Shown: positions 43,810-54,022, numbered from the stretch's first letter. The stretch is 64,000 nt of DNA from Pseudomonas sp. URMO17WK12:I2 (GCF_003253735.1 NZ_QKYW01000013.1:28286-92285), one strand, 5' to 3'. The notes: generated by a model not told the origin, from the letters alone. Made by a program: numbers and translations.

Positions 43810-44538
43810 ATGATCAACAAAGACAGCCTGACCCACCACATTTCCCAGCAGTTCAACGCCGAGCTGGAGGAAGTGCGCAGCCACCTTCTGGCCATGGGCG
43901 GCCTGGTCGAGAAACAGGTCAACGATGCGGTCACCTCGCTGATCGAGGCCGACTCCGGTCTGGCCCAGCAGGTGCGCGAGATCGATGACCAGATCAACCA
44001 GATGGAGCGCAACATCGACGAGGAATGCGTGCGCATTCTCGCCCGTCGCCAGCCGGCCGCCTCGGACCTGCGTCTGATCATCAGCATCTCCAAGTCGGTG
44101 ATCGACCTGGAGCGCATCGGTGACGAAGCCACCAAGATCGCCAAACGCGCCATTCTGCTAACCGAGGAAGGTGAATCGCCACGCGGTTATGTCGAGGTTC
44201 GCCATATCGGCGACCAGGTGCGCAAGATGGTCCAGGAAGCGCTGGACGCTTTCGCCCGTTTCGACGCCGACCTGGCGCTGTCGGTCGCCCAGTACGACAA
44301 GACCGTCGACCGCGAGTACAAGACCGCCCTGCGCGAGCTGGTCACCTTCATGATGGAAGATCCGCGCTCGATCTCCCGTGTGCTCAACGTGATCTGGGCG
44401 CTGCGCTCGCTGGAGCGTATCGGCGATCACGCGCGCAACATCGCCGAGCTGGTGATCTACCTGGTGCGCGGCACCGACGTCAAACACATTGGCCTGACCC
44501 GCATGCAGGAAGAAGTGCAAGGCGGCGCCAAGGACTGA
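43810..44538 (+). CDS. phoU: Phosphate signalling regulator PhoU
   Basis: 242 aa, two repeats of a three-helix PhoU domain with metal-binding motifs (around VIDLERIGDEATKIAKRA and LRSLERIGDHARNIAELV). It mediates inhibition of PhoR by the Pst transporter when phosphate is plentiful. The ATG at 43810 (MINKDSLTHH) is preferred; the open frame extends 18 codons upstream without conservation. The 177-base gap before it contains no clear Pho box. Confidence 0.97.
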   Translation: MINKDSLTHHISQQFNAELEEVRSHLLAMGGLVEKQVNDAVTSLIEADSGLAQQVREIDDQINQMERNIDEECVRILARRQPAASDLRLIISISKSVIDLERIGDEATKIAKRAILLTEEGESPRGYVEVRHIGDQVRKMVQEALDAFARFDADLALSVAQYDKTVDREYKTALRELVTFMMEDPRSISRVLNVIWALRSLERIGDHARNIAELVIYLVRGTDVKHIGLTRMQEEVQGGAKD

Positions 44539-44669
44539 TGGCCGGCCCGGCGGGCGCATATTTGCGCAGCGATTGCCGGGGCTGTGCGCGCTTGCGCAGG
44601 GATGTGCTTTAGTGTTGGCAATGAGCCAGTGCACACGTCTATGCTAATCACCATTCGAGGGAGTGGTCG

Positions 44670-45572
44670 ATGAGCAAAGTCAGTGTACTGGTGGTGGACG
44701 ACGCCACTTTTATCCGCGATCTGGTGAAGAAGGGGCTGCGTGACAACCTTCCTGGTATCCAGATCGAGGAAGCGGTAAATGGGCGCAAGGCCCAGCAGTT
44801 GCTCGGGCGCAATCCGATCGACCTGATTCTGTGTGACTGGGAAATGCCGGAAATGTCCGGCCTCGAGCTGCTGCAATGGTGTCGTGAGCAGGAGTCGCTG
44901 AAAGGCGTGCCGTTCATCATGGTCACCAGCCGTGGCGACAAGGAAAACGTCGTGCAGGCCATCCAGGCTGGCGTTTCCGACTTTATCGGCAAGCCGTTTT
45001 CCAACGAGCAGCTGATTACCAAGGTGAAGAAAGCCCTGCAGCGCGCCGGCAAGCTGGCTGCGCTGATGTCAGCTGCGCCGCCGAAAATGCTCAGCACCGG
45101 TGCCTTCGCCAACGACTCCCTGGCCGCCCTGACCGGCGGCAAGACCGAAGTGGTGCGGCCTGCTGCGCCCACGCCAGCGGCAGCCTTCGCGGCCAGCCCG
45201 GCAGCGGCACCTGCCAAGGCTGCAGCGGTACCTACAGGCCGTGGGCAGGGGCAACTGCGTTTGCCGGGCGGCATGATGGCCTGCGTGGTCAAAGCGCTGA
45301 GCCTCAAGGAGGCGCTGCTGGTGGTTAAACGTGCCGAGTTGTTGCCGCAGGTGCTCGAGAGTGCGGTGCTCGACCTCGAGCAGGGTGAGGCCTCGGAGGT
45401 GGCGCGGCTCAATGGCTATCTGCACAGCATCTCTGCGTTCGAGCCCAAGCCTGACAGTGAATGGCTGCAGGTGGTGTTTCGCTTTGTCGACCGCGATCCG
45501 CAGAAGATGGACTACCTGTCCCGCCTGATTGCCCGCGGCACCGCCCAGAAACACTTCTCCCCGGGCGCCTGA
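44670..45572 (+). CDS. Response regulator with C-terminal domain of unknown type
   Basis: 300 aa. A CheY-like receiver (LVVDDATFIRDL; Asp in LILCDWEMPEMSG; Lys in IGKPFS) for residues 1-125, an Ala/Pro-rich linker (about 150-190), and a C-terminal domain (about 195-300) with SLKEALLVVKRAELLPQVLESAVLDLEQGE that I cannot assign. A response regulator at the same place after phoU occurs in P. aeruginosa (PA5364) as I recall. No kinase is adjacent. GAGGGAG ribosome site. Confidence 0.87.
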   Translation: MSKVSVLVVDDATFIRDLVKKGLRDNLPGIQIEEAVNGRKAQQLLGRNPIDLILCDWEMPEMSGLELLQWCREQESLKGVPFIMVTSRGDKENVVQAIQAGVSDFIGKPFSNEQLITKVKKALQRAGKLAALMSAAPPKMLSTGAFANDSLAALTGGKTEVVRPAAPTPAAAFAASPAAAPAKAAAVPTGRGQGQLRLPGGMMACVVKALSLKEALLVVKRAELLPQVLESAVLDLEQGEASEVARLNGYLHSISAFEPKPDSEWLQVVFRFVDRDPQKMDYLSRLIARGTAQKHFSPGA

Positions 45573-45590
45573 CAGGGCTTGTCCGCCAGT

Positions 45591-45609
45591 GCCGAGCCTC
45601 AGGCTCGGC
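45591..45609. terminator. Hairpin between convergent genes
   Basis: A perfect 8-bp stem (GCCGAGCC / GGCTCGGC) with loop TCA, between the stops of the response regulator and phrB. It can serve both strands; no U tract. Confidence 0.65.
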
Positions 45610-45615
45610 CTTCGC

Positions 45616-47034
45616 TTAGGCCACCTCGTTGAGGTGGCGCTGCCAGGACTCCGGAATCTGCTGCAGCTTCGGGTAGTTGAGCGCATCGAGCTGCTGCGCC
45701 TGGAGCAGGAACGGCGTGTGTCTTAGGTGCTCCGGCAGGTGGCGTAGCTCCGGAATCCACAGACTGACGTATTCGCCCTTCGGGTCGTACTGGCGTGCCT
45801 GCTTGAGCGCATTGAAGGTGCGCTTGAGCCGTGGATCACTGCCGACACCGGCCAGATAAGCCCAGTTGCCCCAGTTGCTGGCCGGGTCGTAGTCGATCAG
45901 ATGTTCCTCGAACCAGGCAGCGCCGTGGCGCCAGTCTTGCTCCAGATCGCTGACCAGATAACTGGCAACCACCTGGCGACCACGGTTGGACATGTAGCCG
46001 GTGGCCACCAGCTCACGCATGTTGGCATCCACCAGCGGCATGCCGGTGCGGCCCTGGGTCCACTGCTCGAAGCGCTCGTCGATCTGTCGCGGCGCGCGCT
46101 CGGTGGCTTTCAGGCCACCGGCTTCGAATAGCGCCTGGCCGTGGCGTTGCAGCGTGCAGCGGAAGAACTCGCGCCACAACAGTTCCAGCCACAGCCAGTA
46201 GGTCGACTCGTTGGCACCGTACAGCGATTCGTGGCGGCGTAGCTCGGCAGCGGTGCGGCGTGGTGACAGCGAGCCGTTGGCCAGCCAAGGCGAGAACTTC
46301 GATGAGTACTCGCTGCCGATCATGCCGTTGCGGGTGTCCTTGTAGGTCCGCACGTTCTGACTGTCCCACAGGTAGTCGCGCAGGCGCGCCAGCGCTGCCG
46401 TTTCGCCGCCGGAGAAGGGGAAGGCGCTGGGCACCACGCTCAGGGCATCGCCCAGGCCCAGCTGCGACTGGGTCGGCAAGCTAAATGCGTGGGTATCCAG
46501 GGCATCAGGCAGGGGCGGCAATTGCTCGGGCGCAGGTTGGGGCTGGAACACGTACTGGCGCGCATCGATCAACGCACGGAACTGGCTGTACACCTGTGGC
46601 AACTCGTCGAGGGTGCAGGGCAGCTCGGCTTCGCTAAACAGCGCGTTGCCCTGAGCGAGACGCAGCGGCACCGCACCAAGGCTTTCCCGCACACGGGCGA
46701 GCACGGCACGTTCCTGCGGGGCGATTTCGTCGAGCGTCAGCACCTGGCGCATATCGAACTGGCCCACCAACTGCACAATCACTTCTTCCGGCTTACCGGT
46801 AACCACCAGCAACTTGGAACCGCGTTGGCGCAGCGCGCTGTCGAGGGCGGTCAGGCTTTCCAGCAGAAAGCGCGCGCGATGCACGCCGATGCGGCGGCTG
46901 CCGAATTCGTCGAACTGCAGCAGCGTGGGATCGAGTACATAGAGTGGCAGCAGACAGTTGGCACTGAGCGCGGCCTGCAGGGCAGGATGATCGTCGAGGC
47001 GTAAATCCTGTTTGAACCAGAGCAGCGCACGCAT
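45616..47034 (-). CDS. phrB: Deoxyribodipyrimidine photolyase
   Basis: 472 aa. Light-driven repair of cyclobutane pyrimidine dimers using FAD and an antenna pigment. The N-terminal alpha/beta domain begins MRALLWFKQDLRLDDHPALQ; the FAD domain shows SSKFSPWLANGSLSPR, WLELLWREFFRC, and ANMRELVATGYMSNRGRQVVASYL with DWRHGAAWFEEHLIDYDPASNWGNW. The ATG at 47034 has GAGGGA 7 bases upstream. Confidence 0.95.
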   Translation of the reverse strand: MRALLWFKQDLRLDDHPALQAALSANCLLPLYVLDPTLLQFDEFGSRRIGVHRARFLLESLTALDSALRQRGSKLLVVTGKPEEVIVQLVGQFDMRQVLTLDEIAPQERAVLARVRESLGAVPLRLAQGNALFSEAELPCTLDELPQVYSQFRALIDARQYVFQPQPAPEQLPPLPDALDTHAFSLPTQSQLGLGDALSVVPSAFPFSGGETAALARLRDYLWDSQNVRTYKDTRNGMIGSEYSSKFSPWLANGSLSPRRTAAELRRHESLYGANESTYWLWLELLWREFFRCTLQRHGQALFEAGGLKATERAPRQIDERFEQWTQGRTGMPLVDANMRELVATGYMSNRGRQVVASYLVSDLEQDWRHGAAWFEEHLIDYDPASNWGNWAYLAGVGSDPRLKRTFNALKQARQYDPKGEYVSLWIPELRHLPEHLRHTPFLLQAQQLDALNYPKLQQIPESWQRHLNEVA

Positions 47035-47203
47035 GGGATGTTCCCTCATAGTCGACCGCATATTGATCGCCTAGAGGTACGACAAGTTCAGCGCCGTCGG
47101 GCGGCGACCGATGGTTAGCAACGGCCGGATGACGGCGCATTGCTGACTGACGCGGGCGGCTGCAGCCACTAGACTACGCGGCTGTTTTAAGGAGCCCCGT
47201 ACA

Positions 47204-47797
47204 ATGGATATCTTCAGCATCGCCGTGTTGCTGTTTCTGGTCACCGACCCGTTCGGCAATATCGCCATCTTTATCGCCGCCCTGAAGAACGTGGCGCCCG
47301 AGCGGCGCCTGTGGGTGGCCGCGCGCGAACTGTTGTTCGCCCTGGCGTTGCTGCTGCTGTTCCTTACCTTTGGTGACAAAGTGCTCAGCGCACTGGGCCT
47401 GTCGCGGGAGGCAACAGCAATTGCCGGCGGTATCATCCTGTTCGTCATCGCCATGCGCTTGATCTTTCCCAGCCCGCAGGGCGTACTGGGCGATGTACCC
47501 GATGGTGAGCCGATGCTCGTGCCGCTCGCCACGCCGGCGGTTGCCGGGCCCTCGGCGCTGGCGGTATTGATGACCTTGCGCAACACCCATGAAGGCGCGC
47601 TCTGGGAGCTTTACCTGGCGTTGATCATGGCCTGGGCCGCGACCGCATTCATCCTGTTGCAGGCGTCTTTCCTGCAGCGGTTCCTCGGCCCTCGCGGGCT
47701 GACTGCAGTGGAGCGGCTGATGGGCATGCTATTGATCATGCTCAGCGTCGACATGCTGCTGGACAACATTCAGAGCGTATTGCACATCCAACCATGA
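47204..47797 (+). CDS. MarC/UPF0056 family membrane protein
   Basis: 197 aa, six predicted TM helices. Conserved NVTDPFGN-like (LVTDPFGNIAIFIAALK), GGIILFVIAMRLIFP and VPLATPAVAGPSAL mark the MarC family (YhgN-like). Function unknown despite its old antibiotic-resistance name. Stop overlaps the amidase gene by 4 bases; AAGGAG ribosome site. Confidence 0.92.
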   Translation: MDIFSIAVLLFLVTDPFGNIAIFIAALKNVAPERRLWVAARELLFALALLLLFLTFGDKVLSALGLSREATAIAGGIILFVIAMRLIFPSPQGVLGDVPDGEPMLVPLATPAVAGPSALAVLMTLRNTHEGALWELYLALIMAWAATAFILLQASFLQRFLGPRGLTAVERLMGMLLIMLSVDMLLDNIQSVLHIQP

Positions 47798-48576
47798 AAT
47801 TTCTCAGCCTTGCCTTGTTCGCCCTCCTGCTCGCCGGCTGCAGCAGCGGCCCGCGCATCGACCATAGCTACACCGCCAGCGGGCAGAGCAGTCGCGTGCA
47901 GTACATCGTGCTGCACTACACGTCGGCCGACCTGCCGCGCTCACTGGAACTGCTGACCAAGGAAGAAGTCAGCGCCCACTACCTGATCAACGCCGTGCCG
48001 CCGACCATTTACCAACTGGTCGACGAGAACCGCCGGGCCTGGCACGCCGGGGTCAGCGAGTGGCAGGGGCGCACCTGGCTCAACGGCACGACCATCGGCA
48101 TCGAGCTGATCAATCAGGGTTATTTCGACACGCCCAAGGGCCGCTACTGGCAGCCCTATGCCCAGGCGCAGATCGACGCACTGATCGTGCTGCTCAAGGA
48201 CATCATGCAGCGCCACAACCTGCCGCCGGGCAGCATCATCGGCCACAGCGACATCGCTCCGCAGCGCAAGGTCGACCCGGGCCCGCTGTTCCCCTGGAAG
48301 CAACTGGCCGATGCAGGACTGATGCCATGGCCGAACGCCGAGGTGGTCGCCCGTCAGCAGGCCGTGTTCAGCAGCAGCCTGCCGAGCGTGGCCTGGTTCC
48401 AGCAGCAGTTGGCCGAGCAGGGGTATGTGGTGCCGGGCAGTGGCGTGCTCGATGAGGAGACCCGTAACGTGATTCGCGCCTTCCAGATGAAGTACCGGCA
48501 AGCGCTTTACGATGGCCAGCCGGACGCGGAAACCGCCGCGCTGCTGCTGGAGGTCAACCGCCTCAGCAAAAGCTGA
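47794..48576 (+). CDS. ampDh2: N-acetylmuramoyl-L-alanine amidase, AmpDh2-like lipoprotein
   Basis: 260 aa. Zinc amidase that cleaves muramyl-peptide bonds. The signal peptide ends in the lipobox LLAGC (Cys16), predicting an outer-membrane lipoprotein. The amidase_2 domain has zinc ligands in YIVLHYTSAD and IIGHSDIAPQRKVDPGPLFPW, and a C-terminal peptidoglycan-binding domain (about 195-255) is present. Its length and its place next to kinB-algB match P. aeruginosa AmpDh2, as I recall. Confidence 0.92.
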   Translation: MKFLSLALFALLLAGCSSGPRIDHSYTASGQSSRVQYIVLHYTSADLPRSLELLTKEEVSAHYLINAVPPTIYQLVDENRRAWHAGVSEWQGRTWLNGTTIGIELINQGYFDTPKGRYWQPYAQAQIDALIVLLKDIMQRHNLPPGSIIGHSDIAPQRKVDPGPLFPWKQLADAGLMPWPNAEVVARQQAVFSSSLPSVAWFQQQLAEQGYVVPGSGVLDEETRNVIRAFQMKYRQALYDGQPDAETAALLLEVNRLSKS

Positions 48577-48594
48577 AGCGCATCCATCGGCAGA

Positions 48595-50375
48595 TTACAG
48601 GGGCAGTGCGAAGTGAAAGCGCGCGCCCTGGCCCGGCTGGGACTCGGCGCCGATGCGCCCGCCATGCAGCTGGACGATTTCCTTGCATAGCGCCAGGCCA
48701 AGGCCGGCGCCGCCTTTCTTGTGGCCAATCTGCACGAATGGCTCGAACAGCCTGGCCTGTTGGCCGTAGGCGATACCCTCACCTTCATCCTCGACACTGA
48801 TCAGCAGGCGCTCGTCCTGGCGCCCGGCGCAAAGGCGCAAGGTGCCGCCATCCGGGCTGTGCCGCAGGGCATTGTCGATCAGGTGATCGAGCACCCGTTC
48901 GATCTGCGCCCGATCAAGGTGAGTACGTGGCAGCGCCTCAGCCACTTCCAGCTCCATGTGGATCTGCCGGGCCTGGGCCTTGCCAAGATGGCGCCTGACC
49001 GCGTTGTCGAGCAGTTCCGGGATGTCGCAGGGCGCCAGTTCGAGTTTCTGTACGCCGCTCTGATAGCGCGAGAAATTCAGCAGGTCCTCGATCAGGTGCA
49101 CCAGCCGCTCCATTTCTTCCTCGACGATGCGCACCAGGTCGGCTTCGCGGGATTCTTCGGCGAACTTGCTGCGTTCACGCAACAAGCCAAAGGCCATGTG
49201 CATGCCGGTAACCGGCGTGCGCAGCTCGTGGGAGGCACGCAACACGAACTCGTTGCGCGCCCGTTCGAAGGCGCGCTGCTCGGTCACGTCATGCAGCACC
49301 ATCACCGCACCGAGGATATGCCCCTGGCTGTGGCTCACCGGCGTCAGGCTGTAGTTGAGCAGGCGGGTCTCGCCATTGGCTGCGACCTGTAGATCCGCCA
49401 GGCGCTGCTCCAGGTTGTGCCCCTGTAGAACATGCTGCAGCTGCTCGTCCAGCTCGGGGCGACCCAGGGCCTGACTCGGGCGCTGGCCGAGCGGCTGGTC
49501 GTCCCAGCCCAGCTGGCGCTGGGCCACCGGATTGAAGTGTTCGAGCAGGCCGTCGCGGCCAAAGATCAGCAGGCCATCGTCGATGCTGTCGAGCACCGCC
49601 TGCAGACGCCGTTGCTCGGACATCAGTGCTTCGATGTTGCTGCTCTTGAGCTGGCGCAGGCTTTCGGCCATCAGGCCGAAGCGGCGGCTGAGCGCCGACA
49701 GCTCGGCCACCGGAGTGATCGGCAGGGTGACCTGAAAGTCGCCGCGGCCGATCTGGTCAGCGGCGCGGGCCAAGGCGTCGATCGGTTGGCCCACCCGGCG
49801 GGCAATGGTGTGCGCGGTGATGAAGCCGATCACCAACACCGCCAGGCCAACCAGGCCCAGCAGACCGGCGATCAGCCAGGCACGGTCCCGGGACTGCGCC
49901 TCCGATTCCTTCACGGCTGAAACGTAGTGAATCTGCAGCGTATTGAGGCGATCGCGAACGGTTTCGATGGTCTTGGCGAAGTCGTCGTTGGTCAGCAATT
50001 GGTGACGAACCGTCATCGGGTCTTCGAGCAGGGTGCTGAACTTCTGGTACGCGGTCTGGATTTCCAGGATCGCCTGGCGATCGCCCTGGCTCATGCTGCC
50101 TTTCAGGCTGTCGTCGAGCCAGCTGCGGATGCGCTGGTCGGATTCACGCAGGCTGTGCACCGTGCGCTCGTCGAAGTCCTCGCTGAGCATCATGAACAGC
50201 TGCCGGCCCAATTCCTGACGCAGATCCAGACTGGTGCTGATGACTTCCAGGTTGTGGGCCAGCGAGCGACTTTGCGACTGGGTCAGCTGCAGCACGCTGA
50301 AAATACCCAGGCTCAGCCCCAGCAACGCAACGGTAAGCAGCGCACTGGTGCTGAGAAACAGCTTGCTGCGCAGCT

Positions 50376-50379
<4 letters not shown>
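48595..50379 (-). CDS. kinB: Sensor histidine kinase KinB
   Basis: 594 aa. Membrane kinase/phosphatase for AlgB. TM1 (about 8-30), a periplasmic helical sensor (about 31-165), TM2 (about 167-188), HAMP (about 190-240), a PAS domain (about 255-365), a HisKA domain with H384 in RASHELRTPV, and an HATPase with NALRHSP, EDEGEGI and GAGLGLALCKE. The ATG overlaps the algB stop by 4 bases; the much longer open frame upstream lies inside algB. Length equals P. aeruginosa KinB within a residue. In P. aeruginosa it keeps alginate production down and affects virulence. Confidence 0.95.
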
Positions 50380-51719
<1,340 letters not shown>

Positions 51720-51765
51720 TTACATGCTCCATGGGGTGAATGGCAGAGGTTAGTCTGGAAATCTT

Positions 51766-51811
51766 CGTGCAAGTTGCACGGCTAGTATGGCGTGATCTTG
51801 CATCGTGCAAG
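51766..51811. promoter_or_regulatory. Two perfect dyads between algB and the BON gene
   Basis: CGTGCAA G TTGCACG (51766-51780) and CTTGCA TCG TGCAAG (51797-51811). Both contain the heptamer TCGTGCA on the plus strand (51765 and 51803). Their centres are 31 bases apart, about three helix turns. They lie about 70-110 bases upstream of a sigma-54 promoter match, the usual place for activator sites, and could also autoregulate algB. Confidence 0.7.
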
Positions 51812-51876
51812 CGGCCAATAGCCAGGCATTGGATTTAAACAACTGATTTTAGTTGGTTTTTATTTTTAAGGGTGGC

Positions 51877-51891
51877 TGGCATAGCCCTTGC
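51877..51891 (+). promoter_or_regulatory. Sigma-54 promoter match for the BON gene
   Basis: TGGCATAGCCCTTGC keeps both invariant elements (GG at -24, GC at -12) at the right spacing against TGGCACG, 4 bases, TTGC. It lies 55 bases before the BON ATG, within an AT-rich stretch. Confidence 0.65.
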
Positions 51892-51903
51892 GACTTTCCT
51901 AGG

Positions 51904-51924
51904 TCCGCTTGCGAGCGGCTTTTT
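51904..51924 (+). terminator. Short terminator-like hairpin in the BON leader
   Basis: CCGCT TGCG AGCGG followed by CTTTTTT, directly after the predicted transcription start and before the ribosome site GAAGGAGG. Only 5 bp of stem; it may attenuate or stabilise the leader. Confidence 0.4.
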
Positions 51925-51945
51925 TAGCAGAGAAGGAGGCGTTAC

Positions 51946-52797
51946 ATGCTGTTGAGACAATCCACGTTGGCCATCGCCATTGCCGGTCTGCTCACCCTGG
52001 CTCCGCTCGTGCAGGCAGCCGAGGGTGATCTGCCCCGGCAATTGAGCGATGCCCGCCAGCAGGGGGCCATCGACACCGCATTTGCGCTGAGTCGGCATCT
52101 CGATCCGTTCGATATCGAAGTGTCCGTGGAGGATGGCGTTGCTACTTTGAAGGGGGCGGTCGAGAACTCGGCCGAGCAGGAGCTGGCCAGCGAACTGGCA
52201 GGCAGTATCGAAGGGGTTCGTGAGGTCGACAACCAGTTGAAGATTGATCCCGACCTGGCTCCGCCCGCCATCGAGGAGCAGGCCAGGATCGTCACCGACA
52301 AGACCCTGGCCCAGCGTTTCGACGACGCGAGCCTGGCCGCGACAGTCAAGTCCAAGCTGCTCTGGAACAGCAGTACCGAAGGGCTGGACATTCAGGTGCG
52401 TGCCGAGAACGGGGTGGTCAGCCTCAGCGGCAACGCGGGCACGCCGGCCGCCAAGGAGCTGGCTGGCGATCTGGTGACCAACACCGAGGGCGTGCGCGAG
52501 GTGCACAACCACCTGAGCATCAGCACGGCTGACAGCACCACGGCCGAGGCGCAGAACGCCGCCAACGATGCAGCGGCCTCGATCAGCGACACCTGGATCA
52601 CCAACAAGGTGAAGGCCAGCTTCCTTTATAGCCGCAACCTCGACGCCCTGAACATCAAGGTCGATACCCGCGACGGTTTCGTCAGCCTCAGTGGCACGGT
52701 GCTCAGTACTGCCGAGAAGCGCCTTGCCGTAGAGACTGCCCGCAACATTCGCGGTGTACGAGGCGTCGATGCCGACGCGCTGCGCATCGCCAGCTGA
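51946..52797 (+). CDS. Periplasmic protein with three BON domains
   Basis: 283 aa. Signal peptide (MLLRQSTLAIAIAGLLTLAP, cleavage about VQAA) then three BON domains (about 42-100, 123-188, 214-281), each with the G-V-x-x-L-x-G pattern (DGVATLKGAV, NGVVSLSGNA, DGFVSLSGTV). BON proteins such as OsmY act in the envelope under osmotic stress. Strong GAAGGAGG ribosome site. Likely co-transcribed with the next gene 56 bases on. A sigma-54 promoter match lies upstream. Confidence 0.93.
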   Translation: MLLRQSTLAIAIAGLLTLAPLVQAAEGDLPRQLSDARQQGAIDTAFALSRHLDPFDIEVSVEDGVATLKGAVENSAEQELASELAGSIEGVREVDNQLKIDPDLAPPAIEEQARIVTDKTLAQRFDDASLAATVKSKLLWNSSTEGLDIQVRAENGVVSLSGNAGTPAAKELAGDLVTNTEGVREVHNHLSISTADSTTAEAQNAANDAAASISDTWITNKVKASFLYSRNLDALNIKVDTRDGFVSLSGTVLSTAEKRLAVETARNIRGVRGVDADALRIAS

Positions 52798-52853
52798 TCC
52801 CGCCACCGTACGGCAGGCCGCCTGGGTCTGCCGCCATCTTCAGGAGAGCCACC

Positions 52854-53282
52854 ATGAGCCAAAAGACAGAGCAACTGAATGAACTGATCGCCATCATCCG
52901 CGACGGTCAGCGCTTCTACGAGCATGCCCATGACGAGATCAAGGATGATCGCCTGCAGGCCCTTTTCCGCGATATGGCGCAGGCCAAGCACCAAGTGATC
53001 CAGGCGCTTTCGGTAAAGGTCGCGGCCAACCATGAAGAGCCCACCAGCAGCGGGACCCTGGTGGGTAAGCTGCGTCAGGCCTATGCCGATGCCCGCGCCA
53101 CGTTGTCGAGTGATGAGGAATCCACCTACGTTGCACAGCTTGAAAACGCCGAAGACCGCATTCTCGAGGCATTCGAAGACGCCATGGAAACCGCCCAGCC
53201 AGACGTCCGCGCGCTGCTTGCCGTGGAAATGCCCAAGATGCGTGCTTGCCACCAGCGTATGCACGAGCTCAAGAACGCCTGA
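52854..53282 (+). CDS. PA2169-family four-helix-bundle protein (DUF2383)
   Basis: 142 aa, all-helical, soluble. Helices with E/H patterns (RFYEHAHDEIKDDRLQALF, QAKHQVIQALSVK, ENAEDRILEAFEDAME, MPKMRACHQRMHELK) resemble the ferritin-like PA2169 family seen near stress genes. Metal binding is possible but unproven. Good AGGAG ribosome site. Confidence 0.88.
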   Translation: MSQKTEQLNELIAIIRDGQRFYEHAHDEIKDDRLQALFRDMAQAKHQVIQALSVKVAANHEEPTSSGTLVGKLRQAYADARATLSSDEESTYVAQLENAEDRILEAFEDAMETAQPDVRALLAVEMPKMRACHQRMHELKNA

Positions 53283-53299
53283 TTGCCTTGTCCGCGGCG

Positions 53300-53338
53300 T
53301 CGTGCAGAACGCCCGAGCCGCAGGAGGCCATCGTGCAG
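53300..53338 (+). promoter_or_regulatory. Pair of TCGTGCAG direct repeats
   Basis: The octamer TCGTGCAG occurs at 53300-53307 and 53331-53338, 31 bases apart, in the gap before the 98-residue gene. A 6-bp dyad (ATGCCA / TGGCAT, 53340-53355) follows. The same TCGTGCA core occurs twice upstream of the BON gene. Confidence 0.5.
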
Positions 53339-53410
53339 GATGCCAATGATGGCATTTGGTTTGTATGAGATAACTCATTGTTTTTTAAAGTTTTTATTTT
53401 TTAAAAAAAC

Positions 53411-53425
53411 TGGCACGCAGGCTGC
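53411..53425 (+). promoter_or_regulatory. Strong sigma-54 promoter match
   Basis: TGGCACGCAGGCTGC matches TGGCACG, 4 bases, TTGC at all but one position. It follows an A/T-only tract (about 53380-53410), a common feature of sigma-54 promoters, and lies 60 bases before the small-protein ATG. Confidence 0.75.
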
Positions 53426-53484
53426 AATTACCTCCCCATGAACAGAACGCCGCATCGTTCGACAACGATCTTGAGGAGCCCAGC

Positions 53485-53781
53485 ATGAACCTTCACCGCG
53501 CCCACACCGAGATCCTGATGCTAGCCGTCGCTGCCGTGGTGATCCTGCTGGTGAGCGTGGCGGGCAAAGCGCCAGAGCTGAAGGTGATGGCGCCGCAGGT
53601 GTCGAGCCAAGCGGTCATGCCGGTCTCGGCCAAGGTGTCGACCGATGCGCGCCCAGCAATGATTCAGGCAGTGCCGGCCAGCCTGCAAACCGTTGATACG
53701 CCGGCGGCGCACAATGATAGCGACTGGGTACGCGCCGACGTTGTCGAGGCGCCTGCCAAGCAAACCCGTTGGGTGTTCTGA
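53485..53781 (+). CDS. Small single-TM protein of unknown function
   Basis: 98 aa. One N-terminal TM helix (about 9-27, ILMLAVAAVVILLVSVAG), then a Val/Ala/Pro/Ser-rich low-complexity region and a charged end. A GAGGAG ribosome site precedes the ATG. No family recognised. It is the first gene after a very good sigma-54 promoter match and is followed by the DUF1328 and ivy genes on the same strand. Confidence 0.78.
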   Translation: MNLHRAHTEILMLAVAAVVILLVSVAGKAPELKVMAPQVSSQAVMPVSAKVSTDARPAMIQAVPASLQTVDTPAAHNDSDWVRADVVEAPAKQTRWVF

Positions 53782-53844
53782 CACGCCCTTGCCAATTTTC
53801 CACTGTTACACCTGCAAGACCTCAAAAAACCAAGGAGAAACGCC

Positions 53845-54009
53845 ATGCTGAGTTGGGCCATTACCTTTCTGATCATCGCCATTGTTGCTGCTGTACTGGG
53901 CTTCGGTGGTATCGCGGGCACTGCCACAGGTATCGCGAAAATCCTTTTCGTGGTGTTCCTGGTCATGTTTATCGTTTCGTTCATCATGGGTCGTCGCCCA
54001 CGGGGCTAG
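53845..54009 (+). CDS. DUF1328 (YtjA-like) two-helix membrane protein
   Basis: 54 aa. Begins MLSWAITFLIIAIVAAVLGF, with GGIAGTATGIAKILFVVFLV as the second half, giving two TM helices. This matches the DUF1328/YtjA family found near stress-induced membrane genes. AAGGAG ribosome site 7 bases upstream. It lies 63 bases after the small-protein stop and 13 bases before ivy. Confidence 0.9.
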   Translation: MLSWAITFLIIAIVAAVLGFGGIAGTATGIAKILFVVFLVMFIVSFIMGRRPRG

Positions 54010-54022
54010 GCGAGGCATGAAA

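Noticed and set aside
53882..54022. Upstream extension of the ivy frame
   Set aside because: It lies inside the DUF1328 gene in another frame and has no signal-peptide character; the ATG at 54023 with GAGG fits better.
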